DNA of 64,000 nucleotides from Prevotella sp. (GTDB lineage Bacteria; Bacteroidota; Bacteroidia; Bacteroidales; Bacteroidaceae): NCBI GenBank assembly GCA_017475265.1, contig JAFVFY010000069.1, positions 62,001 to 126,000 of the forward strand, read 5' to 3'. Shown piece by piece: positions 25,963 to 34,560 of this stretch (position 1 is its first letter; each line of letters starts with the position of its first letter). The notes under the pieces were generated by a model. It saw only the letters and a program-made list of their open reading frames with translations, ran no database searches and was not told where the DNA came from. The position numbers and the translations under genes were made by a program.

Positions 25963-26213
25963 AATCGGGTGGCTGACGCCGCCTTGATGCAAGGGAATCC
26001 GGTGAGAGTCCGGGACTGTACCTGCAGCTGTAATCCCCCTTAGAAGGGTCTGCTTGTATAACGCCACTGACAACTGATTTGAGAGTTGAGAATTGAGATT
26101 TGAGATTGATGATTACCTTTGAGGGGTAGCAATTTTTTCACTTTTCACTCTTCACTTTTCACTTCAGAGCGTCGGGAAGGTAAAGCAGACTGGGGAAAGT
26201 CAGAAGACCTGCC
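25963..26213 (+). ncRNA. Cobalamin riboswitch with repeat-filled peripheral loop
   Basis: The adenosylcobalamin aptamer core is recognisable: GGGAATCCGGTGAGAGTCCG (about 25993), the CTGTACCTGCAGCTGTAATC segment, GCCACTG (26063-26069), then GTCGGGAAGGTAA and the closing AGTCAGAAGACCTGCC (26198-26213). Between GCCACTG and GGGAAGG there is a long A/T-rich stretch made of TTGAGAG-type heptamers (26078-26115) and TTCACTTTTCAC units (26137-26165), extending a peripheral arm. It should shut down the downstream receptor, chelatase and receptor genes when B12 is plentiful. A TGTACGCGCGTACA palindrome at 26227-26240, before the start codon, may be part of the expression platform. Confidence 0.93.
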
Positions 26214-26269
26214 ATAATATATAAAATGTACGCGCGTACAGGAATATGCGTCGCGTAAAATAGAGACAG

Positions 26270-28462
26270 ATGAAAAAGACACTGAGTCTTGGACTGGCTT
26301 TGGTATGGCCTGTCCTGTTGGCGGGAGCTTTCGGGCAGACACGTGGCGGCGGACAAACAAGAGACGCCGTTCCCACGCTGTCTGACTCACTGCAGGAGGT
26401 GGTGGTGACGGGTACCGGCACGCAGCACCTGCTGAAGGACGCGCCCGTGCAGACGGAGGTCATCACCGCGAAGATGCTGAAGAACTACGGCGGGCGCTCG
26501 ATAGAGGACATCCTCTCAGGGCTGACGTCATCGTTTGCTTTCAATGAGGATGACATGGGCAGTCAGATGCAGCTCAACGGTCTGGGCAACGACTATATCC
26601 TCATCCTCATCGATGGCAAGCGCATACACGGCGACGTGGGTGGGCAGAACGACCTTTCGCTCATCGACCCGCAGAACATCGAGAAGATTGAGATAGTGAA
26701 GGGGGCCGCGTCGGCCCTCTACGGCAGCGATGCCATCGCCGGCGTCATCAACATCATCACCAAGAAGCACAACGAGGGACTGCTCATAGAGAACAGCACC
26801 CGCGGCGGCAGCTACGGCGACCTGCGCCAGCACAACGGACTGGGGCTGGCCATCGGCAGGGTGAAGAGCTACACCAACTTCCACCTGCAACACAGCGACG
26901 GCTGGCAGAACACTGCCACCGAAGACCCGCACCAGACGGAACGGCTGATAGAGGACTCGCGCAACATGACCGTGAACCGCTACACCAACTGGCAGGTGTC
27001 GGAACGCCTGACCTACGAGCCATTTAAGGGCCTCGAGCTCTATGCCGACGGCAGCACCTACTGGAAGCGCATCTACCGTCCCAGCGGCAAGTATGCCGCC
27101 GTAGATGTGAAAACCTACGACTTGGAGTATCGCAACCAGAGCCTCGCCGCCGGTGCCAAGTGGAACCACGGGCTGACCCGCGAGAAGACCGATGCCATCA
27201 CCCTCGACGTGAACTGGGACCGTCACGCGTACTATTATTATTATACGGCCATCACCCTCACCGACGGCTACGACCCCAAGGGCAACTTTACGCCCTACTA
27301 CCCCTACTTCCCCGACGACGAGGAGCTGCAGAGCGACCAGCGCCGCACGATGGCCCATCTGAAGGGCATCTTCTCCCTGCCCGGCAACCACCGTCTGAGC
27401 GGAGGCCTGGAGTGGCGATATGACTATCTGAAAGCCCCGATGCGCGTAGCCGACGGCAAGGCCACCGACCATACCGAGGCCCTCTATCTGCAGGACGAGT
27501 GGCGCTGTCCGCTAAACGCCACCACCGCCGTCTCTCTTACCCCCGGTCTGCGCCTGAATCATAACGGACAGTTCGGCTATCGCTTCACGCCGAAGGTATC
27601 GGCCATGCTCACCCTCGGCGAGAACATCCGTCTGCGCGCCACCTGGAGTCAGGGCTTCAAGACACCCACGCCGAAGGAGCAGCACTACCGCTACGTGCGC
27701 TATATGAACGCCACCTATCTCTATCTGGGCAACGAATACCTGAAGCCGCAGACCTCGAACTACTATGCCCTGAGCGGTGAGTGGAACTGGCAGGGGCTGA
27801 ACGTCACCGTGACGGGCTACCTGAACAAGCTCGACAACATGATTGCCCTCGTCACCATCCCCAACACCCAGGCTCCGGCGGAGTACATTGTGAAATACGA
27901 CCCGGTGAAGACCCGCCAGTACCAGAACATGGAGGAAGCAGAGACGAAGGGCATCGACCTGAGCCTACGCTACCGTCTCGGTCGTGAGTGGATGTTCGGC
28001 GGCAGCTACAGTTATCTCGACACCGACGCGAAGAAATACGACACGACGCACGAGCGCCTCGTCGATGTCGTCATCGACGGCACCGCCCATCACAAGGGTA
28101 GCTGGTTCGCCACATGGAACCATGCTTTCTCGCCGAAGTACACCATGGGCGTGGGTCTCTACGGACGTATGTCGAGCACCCGCTATTACCAGATAAACGG
28201 CAACGGCAAGGGCTATCAGACGTGGCGTCTCTCCACCAGCCATGAGTTTCCCGTTGCCAGGAAATGGCTGTTCGGTCTTGAGGCCGGCATCGACAACATC
28301 TTCAACTACTGCGACCGCACCTACCACGGCCTGCACCTGGGCACCACCACACCGGGCCGCACCGTCTATGGCAAGCTCACCGTGCGCTTCGCACAAGGCA
28401 AGAAACTGAAAATAACAAACAATATGTCTAATTCTAAATCAAACAACAATGAAGAAGATTAA
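26270..28462 (+). CDS. btuB: TonB-dependent outer-membrane receptor, BtuB-like
   Basis: A 730-residue receptor with a signal peptide (LGLALVWPVLLAGAFG), a TonB-box-like segment before the plug (LQEVVVTGTGTQ), a plug with LNGLGNDYILILIDGKR, IEKIEIVKGAASALYGSDA and IAGVINIITKK, and a 22-strand-type barrel ending in TVYGKLTVRFAQG plus a short polar tail. Control by a cobalamin riboswitch and the biosynthetic neighbours make corrinoid uptake the likely role. It is unusual that the frame runs about 25 codons beyond the barrel end and overlaps the next ATG by 14 nt. No BtuG-type surface lipoprotein gene is adjacent. Confidence 0.92.
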   Translation: MKKTLSLGLALVWPVLLAGAFGQTRGGGQTRDAVPTLSDSLQEVVVTGTGTQHLLKDAPVQTEVITAKMLKNYGGRSIEDILSGLTSSFAFNEDDMGSQMQLNGLGNDYILILIDGKRIHGDVGGQNDLSLIDPQNIEKIEIVKGAASALYGSDAIAGVINIITKKHNEGLLIENSTRGGSYGDLRQHNGLGLAIGRVKSYTNFHLQHSDGWQNTATEDPHQTERLIEDSRNMTVNRYTNWQVSERLTYEPFKGLELYADGSTYWKRIYRPSGKYAAVDVKTYDLEYRNQSLAAGAKWNHGLTREKTDAITLDVNWDRHAYYYYYTAITLTDGYDPKGNFTPYYPYFPDDEELQSDQRRTMAHLKGIFSLPGNHRLSGGLEWRYDYLKAPMRVADGKATDHTEALYLQDEWRCPLNATTAVSLTPGLRLNHNGQFGYRFTPKVSAMLTLGENIRLRATWSQGFKTPTPKEQHYRYVRYMNATYLYLGNEYLKPQTSNYYALSGEWNWQGLNVTVTGYLNKLDNMIALVTIPNTQAPAEYIVKYDPVKTRQYQNMEEAETKGIDLSLRYRLGREWMFGGSYSYLDTDAKKYDTTHERLVDVVIDGTAHHKGSWFATWNHAFSPKYTMGVGLYGRMSSTRYYQINGNGKGYQTWRLSTSHEFPVARKWLFGLEAGIDNIFNYCDRTYHGLHLGTTTPGRTVYGKLTVRFAQGKKLKITNNMSNSKSNNNEED

Positions 28463-29609
28463 GTATTTTGTGCTGGCATTTGCTGCCACATTCCTCGCTG
28501 CCGGATTCACCGGCTGTAAGGACGACGACGAGAAAATCGTCGAGAAAGTCGTTACCAAGACTGACACCGTAACCATCGTCAAGACCGACACCATCGACGA
28601 CCAGACCAACTGGGCTCGCTACCAGAAGCTCGTCACCGCCGATGTGAAGGCCAACAAGAAGCACGACAAGGTCATCCTGCTCGTGGCCTTCGGCTCCACC
28701 TGGGAGCAGGCTTTCAATGCCTTCGACGCCACCGTCGCCGCCTACAAGGCAGAGTTCCCCAAGTACGACGTATTCCTGAGCTACTCCTCGGCCATCTGTA
28801 TCAACCGTGCCGCCGCTGGCGAGAACGGCGTGACGCGCAACTACTACGCTCCTCCCTTCTGGCTCAACGCCTTCGCCGACTCCGGCGTGAAGTACGACGA
28901 GATCGTGGTGCAGTCGCTGCAGGTCATCCCCGGCGAGGAGTACACCCGCGTCATCAACTACATCAAGGACTTCGCCAACAACTCTAACGGCGATCTCGAC
29001 GATGAGTATCTGGCCAACGTCTCCATCAAGCTCGGTGTGCCCCTGCTGCAGGATGCCGAAGTCGATGTGCCCCTCGTGGCTCAGATTCTCAACGCCAGCT
29101 ATTCTGACAAAGCTGCCCAGGGCGTCGTCGCCTTCATGGGCCACGGCAACCCCGACAGCTACGACACCTACAAGGCCAACGTCCGCTACACCCAGTTGGA
29201 AGAGGCCCTGCAGACCATCAACAAGAACTACTTCGTGGGCACCGTCGACATGATGGACAACTTCAAGACCAACGTCTATGAGCGCATGCAGGCTGCCGGC
29301 ATCAAGAGCGGCAAGGTGTTCCTGCACCCGCTGATGGCCATCGATGGCGACCACGGCCATAACGACATGGGCGGCGATGATGACGACAACTGGGACGGCA
29401 CCAAGTTCACTCCCAATGAGGAGGGCGAGGTGGAGGACACCTCGTGGAAGATGTACTTCCGTCACCTCGGCTACGACTGCCCCGAGGAGAACGTCATTCA
29501 CCTTGGCCTGCTCGAGCTGCAGAATGTCCGCGGTGTGTGGATGAAGCATACGCAGGAAGCCATCGACGGCGAGCCTCTCGATTACTACCACTCGAAGAAC
29601 CCCGAGTAG
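28449..29609 (+). CDS. cbiK: Lipoprotein CbiK-type cobalt chelatase
   Basis: A 386-residue protein with a lipoprotein signal (FLAAGFTGC) and a short coiled spacer (EKIVEKVVTKTDTVTIVKTD). The CbiK chelatase fold follows: VILLVAFGSTWEQAFNAFD at the first strand, VVQSLQVIPGEEY, VAFMGHGNPDSYDTY with the metal-site His, and HPLMAIDGDHGHNDM near the end. CbiK inserts cobalt into sirohydrochlorin in the cytosol of enterobacteria. A membrane-anchored periplasmic form is odd, although Desulfovibrio has an exported CbiK. It starts within the receptor gene, so the two are coupled. It could act on imported tetrapyrroles or metal rather than on the internal pathway. Confidence 0.88.
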   Translation: MKKIKYFVLAFAATFLAAGFTGCKDDDEKIVEKVVTKTDTVTIVKTDTIDDQTNWARYQKLVTADVKANKKHDKVILLVAFGSTWEQAFNAFDATVAAYKAEFPKYDVFLSYSSAICINRAAAGENGVTRNYYAPPFWLNAFADSGVKYDEIVVQSLQVIPGEEYTRVINYIKDFANNSNGDLDDEYLANVSIKLGVPLLQDAEVDVPLVAQILNASYSDKAAQGVVAFMGHGNPDSYDTYKANVRYTQLEEALQTINKNYFVGTVDMMDNFKTNVYERMQAAGIKSGKVFLHPLMAIDGDHGHNDMGGDDDDNWDGTKFTPNEEGEVEDTSWKMYFRHLGYDCPEENVIHLGLLELQNVRGVWMKHTQEAIDGEPLDYYHSKNPE

Positions 29610-29657
29610 TAAACTCTCTTTATATTTGTTTTGACATACGTGTATTATTATTAATGC

Positions 29658-29687
29658 GGAGGGTCTTGTCGTGATGACAAGACCTCC
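29658..29687 (+). terminator. Hairpin after cbiK
   Basis: GGAGGGTCTTGTC, short loop, GACAAGACCTCC, followed by TCTGTTT. It could end or attenuate the riboswitch-controlled transcript before the second receptor gene. Confidence 0.65.
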
Positions 29688-29725
29688 TCTGTTTACCACT
29701 CACCACCCAAATAGTAAATAGTCAA

Positions 29726-31825
29726 ATGCCAACAAAGGCTACACTCATACTCGTTCTGGCTGCAACAACCCTGCCGACGGAAGCGCAAATCCACAAGATG
29801 GAACGCCGCGACACGGTGGCCCATTCCTACAACCTGAACCCCGTTGTCGTCACCGGCTCCGGCCATCACCAGCGGCTCAAGTCCACGGCTACCCCTGTAC
29901 ACGTCCTCTCATCACAGGAGATCAAGGAGCAGGGCATCACCACCTTCGACGCCGCGCTGACACGCATGATGCCCCAAGTCTCGATGGCTCCCAATTCAAT
30001 GGGTTCGCAACTGCGCCTCAATGGACTGGGCAATAAATACATCCTCATCCTGATAAATGGCCAGAAACTCTCTGGAGACATTTCAAACAACATCGACCTG
30101 AACCGTATCAACATGGCGCGAGTGAAGCGCATAGAGGTGCTCGACGGTGCCGCTTCGTCGCTCTATGGCAGCGATGCCATCGCCGGTGTCATCAACATCA
30201 TCACCGACCAGCCCACACAGCAGCTTGTCAGCGTTACCAGCGACACCAGCGTCTCCGGAAAGGGTGTGCTCACCGAGAATGCCACCCTAGATATTTACAA
30301 GAACGGCTTTGGAAGCTACACCTCGTTCAGTCACGACCAAGCCAACAGCTACCGCAACAACGATTTAGAGTATGAAAAAGGCTCCGACACCGAGACCCAG
30401 CAGAGCATCGCACCCCTCTTTACTGGCTATCGCGCCAACCTGGTCGGCCAGAAGTTCACCTATAGTCCCGACGAGCACCTTGCCCTCAACGCCGGTCTCG
30501 ACTATTCTTACAAGATTACTGACCGTCCAGACACTCGGCCCGACATCACTGGCGGGAACGACTACGAGATGCGTTACAAGGGCCTGCGCTGGAATATTGG
30601 CGGCATCTATAAGTTTACGGCCAAGAACTCCCTCCAAGCCGACTTCACCGTAGACCGTTTCCGCTACGGCAAGGAGTACGAAATGGAGACAAAGACCAAT
30701 GCCATCGGCGACTACGTGCAGTCTAAAAAGCAGCGAACTATGGAGGGCAGTCTGAAAGCTATCTTCGACCTTCCCTCCCTTTGGGGGGATAAGCGTGGTG
30801 CTTCTACCACCATCTTCGGTGCCAACTGGCGTAAGGACCTCCTTACCGCCACCTCGGGCAACATCGACCAGAGCGTCTACGTTCTCGCTGGCTATGCCCA
30901 GCACGAACAGCGTTTTAACGTTGGCACCGGCTCCGTTACAGCAACCCTCGGCGCTCGCTACAACTACCACGAGACCTTCGGCTCCCACTTCACCCCCAAG
31001 GCCACCCTCATGTACTCCCTCGGCCCCGTCAATCTCCGTGCCACCTACTCCGCCGGCTTCCGCGCCCCTGGTCTCGACGAACTCTACTACCACTACTTCT
31101 CCGTGAACCGCGGCAAGGCTCAGGTCAGCTTCGGCAACCGCGACCTCTCGCCCGAGAAGAGCCACTACGTCTCCCTCAACGCCGAGTACCGCACCAACGT
31201 CCTTGCCATCAGCCTCACCGGCTACCTCAATCGCATCAATGACATGGTGGTGAAGCAGAACATCCCCGTTGATGATCCCACCCGCCGAATGCTCATGACC
31301 GAGTTCCCCGAGATGACGCAGGATCAGGCCGACAAGATGGTGTCCTACGCCCGCTATCAGAACAGCGACAAAGGCAATGTAAAGGGTGTGCAGCTAAATG
31401 TATCTGCCAATATCATGCGAGGATTTAACCTCTCAGCCAATTACGCCTATACATACGCTCAAACCAAGAGTGACGAAGAGTGGGCTCCCATCGACCGCAG
31501 CATCCGCCACGCCGCCACCATAGCCGCCAATTACCATCACTCCTGGGGCAAAACCTACTCCCTTAACGTCAACCTCAACGCCCGCCTTCAGTCCAAAACC
31601 TACTACACTGCCCCCTACGAGGATGCCCCCGGCTTTGGCCTCTGGAATCTTCATACCACCCACACTTTCAATCTTCAATCTTCAATCTTCAATCTTATTG
31701 AGCCAAGCTTCGGTATCGACAATATCTTCGACCGTGTTGACCGTCGCATAGACTCATCCTACCGTAAATATGCGCTCTATTCTCCCGGTCGTATGTTTAA
31801 AGTGGGGATGAAAGTGAAATTCTAA
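29726..31825 (+). CDS. Second TonB-dependent receptor, BtuB-like
   Basis: A 699-residue receptor. A signal peptide (ATLILVLAATTLPTEA) is followed by LNPVVVTGSGHH and a plug with LNGLGNKYILILINGQK and VKRIEVLDGAASSLYGSDA. The barrel ends at GRMFKVGMKVKF, a proper aromatic C-terminus. It resembles the receptor upstream in plug and barrel and may take up a corrinoid or a related precursor, such as a metal-tetrapyrrole made or bound by CbiK; the ligand is inference. A TTCAATC heptamer run (31665-31697) is inserted in a late barrel loop, giving FNLQSSIFNL. Confidence 0.88.
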   Translation: MPTKATLILVLAATTLPTEAQIHKMERRDTVAHSYNLNPVVVTGSGHHQRLKSTATPVHVLSSQEIKEQGITTFDAALTRMMPQVSMAPNSMGSQLRLNGLGNKYILILINGQKLSGDISNNIDLNRINMARVKRIEVLDGAASSLYGSDAIAGVINIITDQPTQQLVSVTSDTSVSGKGVLTENATLDIYKNGFGSYTSFSHDQANSYRNNDLEYEKGSDTETQQSIAPLFTGYRANLVGQKFTYSPDEHLALNAGLDYSYKITDRPDTRPDITGGNDYEMRYKGLRWNIGGIYKFTAKNSLQADFTVDRFRYGKEYEMETKTNAIGDYVQSKKQRTMEGSLKAIFDLPSLWGDKRGASTTIFGANWRKDLLTATSGNIDQSVYVLAGYAQHEQRFNVGTGSVTATLGARYNYHETFGSHFTPKATLMYSLGPVNLRATYSAGFRAPGLDELYYHYFSVNRGKAQVSFGNRDLSPEKSHYVSLNAEYRTNVLAISLTGYLNRINDMVVKQNIPVDDPTRRMLMTEFPEMTQDQADKMVSYARYQNSDKGNVKGVQLNVSANIMRGFNLSANYAYTYAQTKSDEEWAPIDRSIRHAATIAANYHHSWGKTYSLNVNLNARLQSKTYYTAPYEDAPGFGLWNLHTTHTFNLQSSIFNLIEPSFGIDNIFDRVDRRIDSSYRKYALYSPGRMFKVGMKVKF
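31665..31697. repeat. Heptamer run (TTCAATC) in the second receptor
   Basis: Four TTCAATC units in frame (NLQSSIFNLIE) just before the conserved SFGIDNIFDRVD turn and strand. Confidence 0.85.
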
Positions 31826-31837
31826 TTCTGAATGTAC

Positions 31838-33346
31838 TCACTCACAGGGGTAGTTGGGCGAGGGCGTGCGTAGCTGGTGCATGAGGCTATCCATTTGCTG
31901 GAGTAGGGCAGGATAGTCATTGGCTAGGTTGTGCTGCTCCAGGGGGTCTTCCTTGATGCGATAAAGCTCTAGGGGAGCACCTTTCTTCACGCTGACGGCC
32001 TTCCAACCGTTCCAGCGCAGGGCGCGCTGCTTGCCAGGGAATTCCCAGTAGAGGGGGCGGCTGTCGGTATCGATGTCGTGGCCGTAGAAGAGGGGCGAGA
32101 TGTCCATGCCGTCGGTCTTAGGAATTGAGAATTGAGAATTGAGAGTTGAGAGTTGAGAATTGAGAGTTCTTGCTTGGGCAAGCGTCCCGTTGGGCCGAGC
32201 GGAGAATTGGGCGATGGCGGCCAGCGTTGGCATGAAGTCGGGGAAGTAGACGAGATTGTCTATTTGTCGTGCCGGAACGCGTCCAGGCTGGTTGACGATA
32301 AGTGGCACGCGGATACCTCCCTCGTAGAGTTGGCCCTTGCGGCCTTTCAGTCCGGCTCCGCAGTTCAGTTCAGCGAGTGGAGCCATGACGGCGGCACCGT
32401 TGTCGCTAGCAAAGATGACTAGCGTCTTTTCACGCAAGCCCAGGGCATCGAGGGTGGCCAGTAGACGGCCAATGTTGTAGTCCATGTGAGTGACGAGTGC
32501 TGCGTAGCGCTTGGTGTTCGCGCTCCAGTCGCCATGCTCGTCGTACCATGACGTGTCATCGATGTTATAAGGCTCGTGGGGAGCGTCATAACCTAAGAAG
32601 AGGAAGAAAGGCCGCTCCTTGTTGCGGTGGATGAAGGCGATGGCGTCATCGGTAGAAATTTCCGTGTTGTGGCGCACGTGGGCATCGTTTTCGTTCTCAG
32701 TGATGTTGATGAGCGAGTCGCCGTGCAGACGGTAGTAGGGGTAGTAGTAGGGCGCATTGCTGTGTACGGTCGAGATAGTCCATCCGTAGAACTCGTGGAA
32801 GCCTCGGTGGTTGGGTGCTGCCTGTGGGTCGTAGCCGTCGAGGTGCCATTTGTTCACCAGACAGGTGCGATAGCCGGCGGCACTGAGAACGGTGGCCAGT
32901 GTAGTGTCCTCGGGCAGGAGATTGGCGCGGCGCACGATGGTGGTGTCGCCCTTGGGGTTGATTTTCAGTCCTGTGAGACCACCAGCGTAGCACTGGTTGT
33001 CGCGTATGCGGGTGTTGCCGCTGTTTCTACCAGTCATCAGTGCACAACGACTGGGCGAGCTGATGCCACTTCCGGCGTATGCCTGGGTGAACGAGGTTCC
33101 AGTGCGTGCCAGCCGGTCGATGTTGGGTGTCTGGATGTACTTGTTTCCGTAGCAAGCCAGGTCTCCGTAGCCCATGTCGTCGGCCAGGATGAACACGATG
33201 TTGGGTCGTTCAGGAGTGACAACGGCTGCCGACGTGTTTTCGTCGTTGGCAGCCGTTGCCTGATGGACGGGAAGGATGGTCCCGGCCATGAAGAGGATGT
33301 GTTTGGTTGCAACATAGTCGCAATATACGTAACGCTTTAGTGTCAT
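31838..33346 (-). CDS. Secreted sulfatase (arylsulfatase family, S-type)
   Basis: About 502 residues. A signal-like segment precedes RPNIVFILADDMGYGDLACYG, whose Asp residues bind calcium. The formylglycine motif is SSPSRCALMTGR, a Ser-type site needing an anSME maturase. FLFLGYDAPHEPYN and FASDNGAAVMAPLAELN are further family blocks. The substrate would be a sulfated glycan or an aryl sulfate. The frame opens at 33424, but the promoter at 33414-33445 makes the ATG at 33346 the first usable start. A GAGAATT heptamer run (32126-32169) adds LNSQLSTLNSQFSIP before KTDGMDISPLF. Confidence 0.88.
   Translation of the reverse strand: MTLKRYVYCDYVATKHILFMAGTILPVHQATAANDENTSAAVVTPERPNIVFILADDMGYGDLACYGNKYIQTPNIDRLARTGTSFTQAYAGSGISSPSRCALMTGRNSGNTRIRDNQCYAGGLTGLKINPKGDTTIVRRANLLPEDTTLATVLSAAGYRTCLVNKWHLDGYDPQAAPNHRGFHEFYGWTISTVHSNAPYYYPYYRLHGDSLINITENENDAHVRHNTEISTDDAIAFIHRNKERPFFLFLGYDAPHEPYNIDDTSWYDEHGDWSANTKRYAALVTHMDYNIGRLLATLDALGLREKTLVIFASDNGAAVMAPLAELNCGAGLKGRKGQLYEGGIRVPLIVNQPGRVPARQIDNLVYFPDFMPTLAAIAQFSARPNGTLAQARTLNSQLSTLNSQFSIPKTDGMDISPLFYGHDIDTDSRPLYWEFPGKQRALRWNGWKAVSVKKGAPLELYRIKEDPLEQHNLANDYPALLQQMDSLMHQLRTPSPNYPCE
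32126..32169. repeat. Heptamer run (GAGAATT) in the sulfatase
   Basis: Six GAGAATT/GAGAGTT units in frame, encoding the same NSQLSTLNSQ peptide that an independent run gives in cbiP. Confidence 0.88.
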
Positions 33347-33413
33347 TGCTGAGCCATGATGTCGATGATCAGATAATGCTTGGGTACTACATGCCGCTCT
33401 TATTTGTTGGGGA

Positions 33414-33445
33414 CAAAAGTACAAAGAAATACGAAAACGGCCAAA
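33414..33445 (-). promoter_or_regulatory. Promoter of the sulfatase gene
   Basis: Minus-strand TTTG (33442-33445), 20 nt, TACTTTTG (33414-33421). It overlaps the upstream end of the open frame and so fixes the start at 33346. Confidence 0.65.
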
Positions 33446-33549
33446 TATTCTTCCTTAAAATTCAGCTAAAAAGGAAAGAATTATCCGAAATCCGCTGATT
33501 TTTCATTTTCCCCTTGTGCCAAGTCAGCAGCGACAGTGGTACTAGAATC

Positions 33550-34014
33550 TTATACCATCACATCTTCTGGATACCAAATTCTGACCACATCATGATGTGT
33601 GGACGGCTCTTTCAAGAACAGACCATAATGGATTTCGTGGTCCTTGGCAAATGCCAAACCTTTAGCGATGTTTTGGAGTCGGTACAGTTCTTCCTGGGCA
33701 TCGATATGCTCCTGCCACTTACATTCACCCAAGAACAAGTGTCTGCCGTCGAACGACTCTGCCACGACATCCAATTCTGCGGGTAAATGCAGCTGCCTTT
33801 CCTCGTCATAATAACAGCCCCACCAACGAGAAGCCATCTGGAACATGATGCCGTCTGTTCCGTATGTGCTGATATGGTTTCTGCATAACACCTCCCAAAC
33901 CGAACTGACATATTCGTTCTCGCCTTTTTTGAAAACGCTCAGAACGGCCTGGCTGTTGCCCAGTTCTATCAACGAACGATAGGGAAGGACATAGCGATAG
34001 TGAAAACGCAACAA
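33550..34014 (-). pseudogene. Remnant of an AAA ATPase: C-terminal DUF234-like nuclease domain
   Basis: A 154-residue frame beginning abruptly at LRFHYRYVLPYRSLIELGN, which matches the start of the DUF234 part of archaeal-type ATPases. A PD-(D/E)XK-like core follows (LPAELDVVAESFDG, LFLGECKWQ). The AAA P-loop domain that should precede it, about 300 residues, is absent; upstream lies only A/T-rich and repeat sequence. It is probably a truncated relic, although the remaining domain has an intact frame. Confidence 0.75.
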
Positions 34015-34113
34015 AGGATCGACGATGCGGTTTACGCAGTATCAGTCTTCCAACCAAATCTTTTAAATATTATTATAATTATAATCTTACTTTATAATAA
34101 TCCTACTTTATAA

Positions 34114-34264
34114 CTTGGATTATTCATACTCTTTTCAACAACGGATTTTACGGATTACACGGATTATACAGATTATAATGGATTTCACGGATTCCTTTCA
34201 TATTCGATGAGGAGATATAAATAATCCGTGAAAATCCGTGAAATCAGTTTTAATCCGTTGTTTT
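34114..34264. repeat. Dispersed 145-bp intergenic repeat, copy 2
   Basis: Same orientation as copy 1 (19502-19652), including the CTTGGATTATTCATAC lead and AACAACGGATT/AATCCGTTGTT ends. It lies in the 546-bp gap upstream of the DUF234 remnant. Confidence 0.9.
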
Positions 34265-34498
34265 TCCATATTGCCGTGAATAATGTAGGATAATAATTGC
34301 TATTCAAAACCATAGTTTTTGCTGAACTCGTTCTGATAGCGGTTACTTGAATAGGTCATCTATCACCACGTTAGACTGACGATGCTGGAATGTTCGCCTT
34401 TCGCGATTCCCATTGTAGTCACCAAGACAAGACTGTTGACCCTACCGGTCGAATAATTGTTCCATTGTTACTGTGGCGTGAATGGCATCGGAGCAAGT

Positions 34499-34544
34499 GA
34501 TAGCGTGCGAAAGTTGCATTTTTTTCCAACTTTCGCACGCTATC
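34499..34544. terminator. Perfect 18-bp-stem hairpin after the AGCS transporter gene
   Basis: GATAGCGTGCGAAAGTTG and its exact inverse flank a 10-nt loop (CATTTTTTTC). It lies 17 bp after the transporter stop, so it is probably its terminator, although no T run follows outside the stem. It could also be a palindromic repeat of the kind seen elsewhere. Confidence 0.6.
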
Positions 34545-34560
34545 GCCACATCTCCCACTA

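Noticed and set aside
26528-27472. Long open frame opposite the BtuB-like receptor
   Set aside because: High-GC antisense shadow; the receptor on + has complete plug and barrel motifs.
28434-29699. 421-codon frame opposite cbiK
   Set aside because: Antisense shadow rich in Val/Leu/Gly/His; cbiK on + is well supported.
30773-30790. CCCTCCCTTTGGGGGG in the second receptor as a family F copy
   Set aside because: The arms are short and unequal; chance cannot be excluded.
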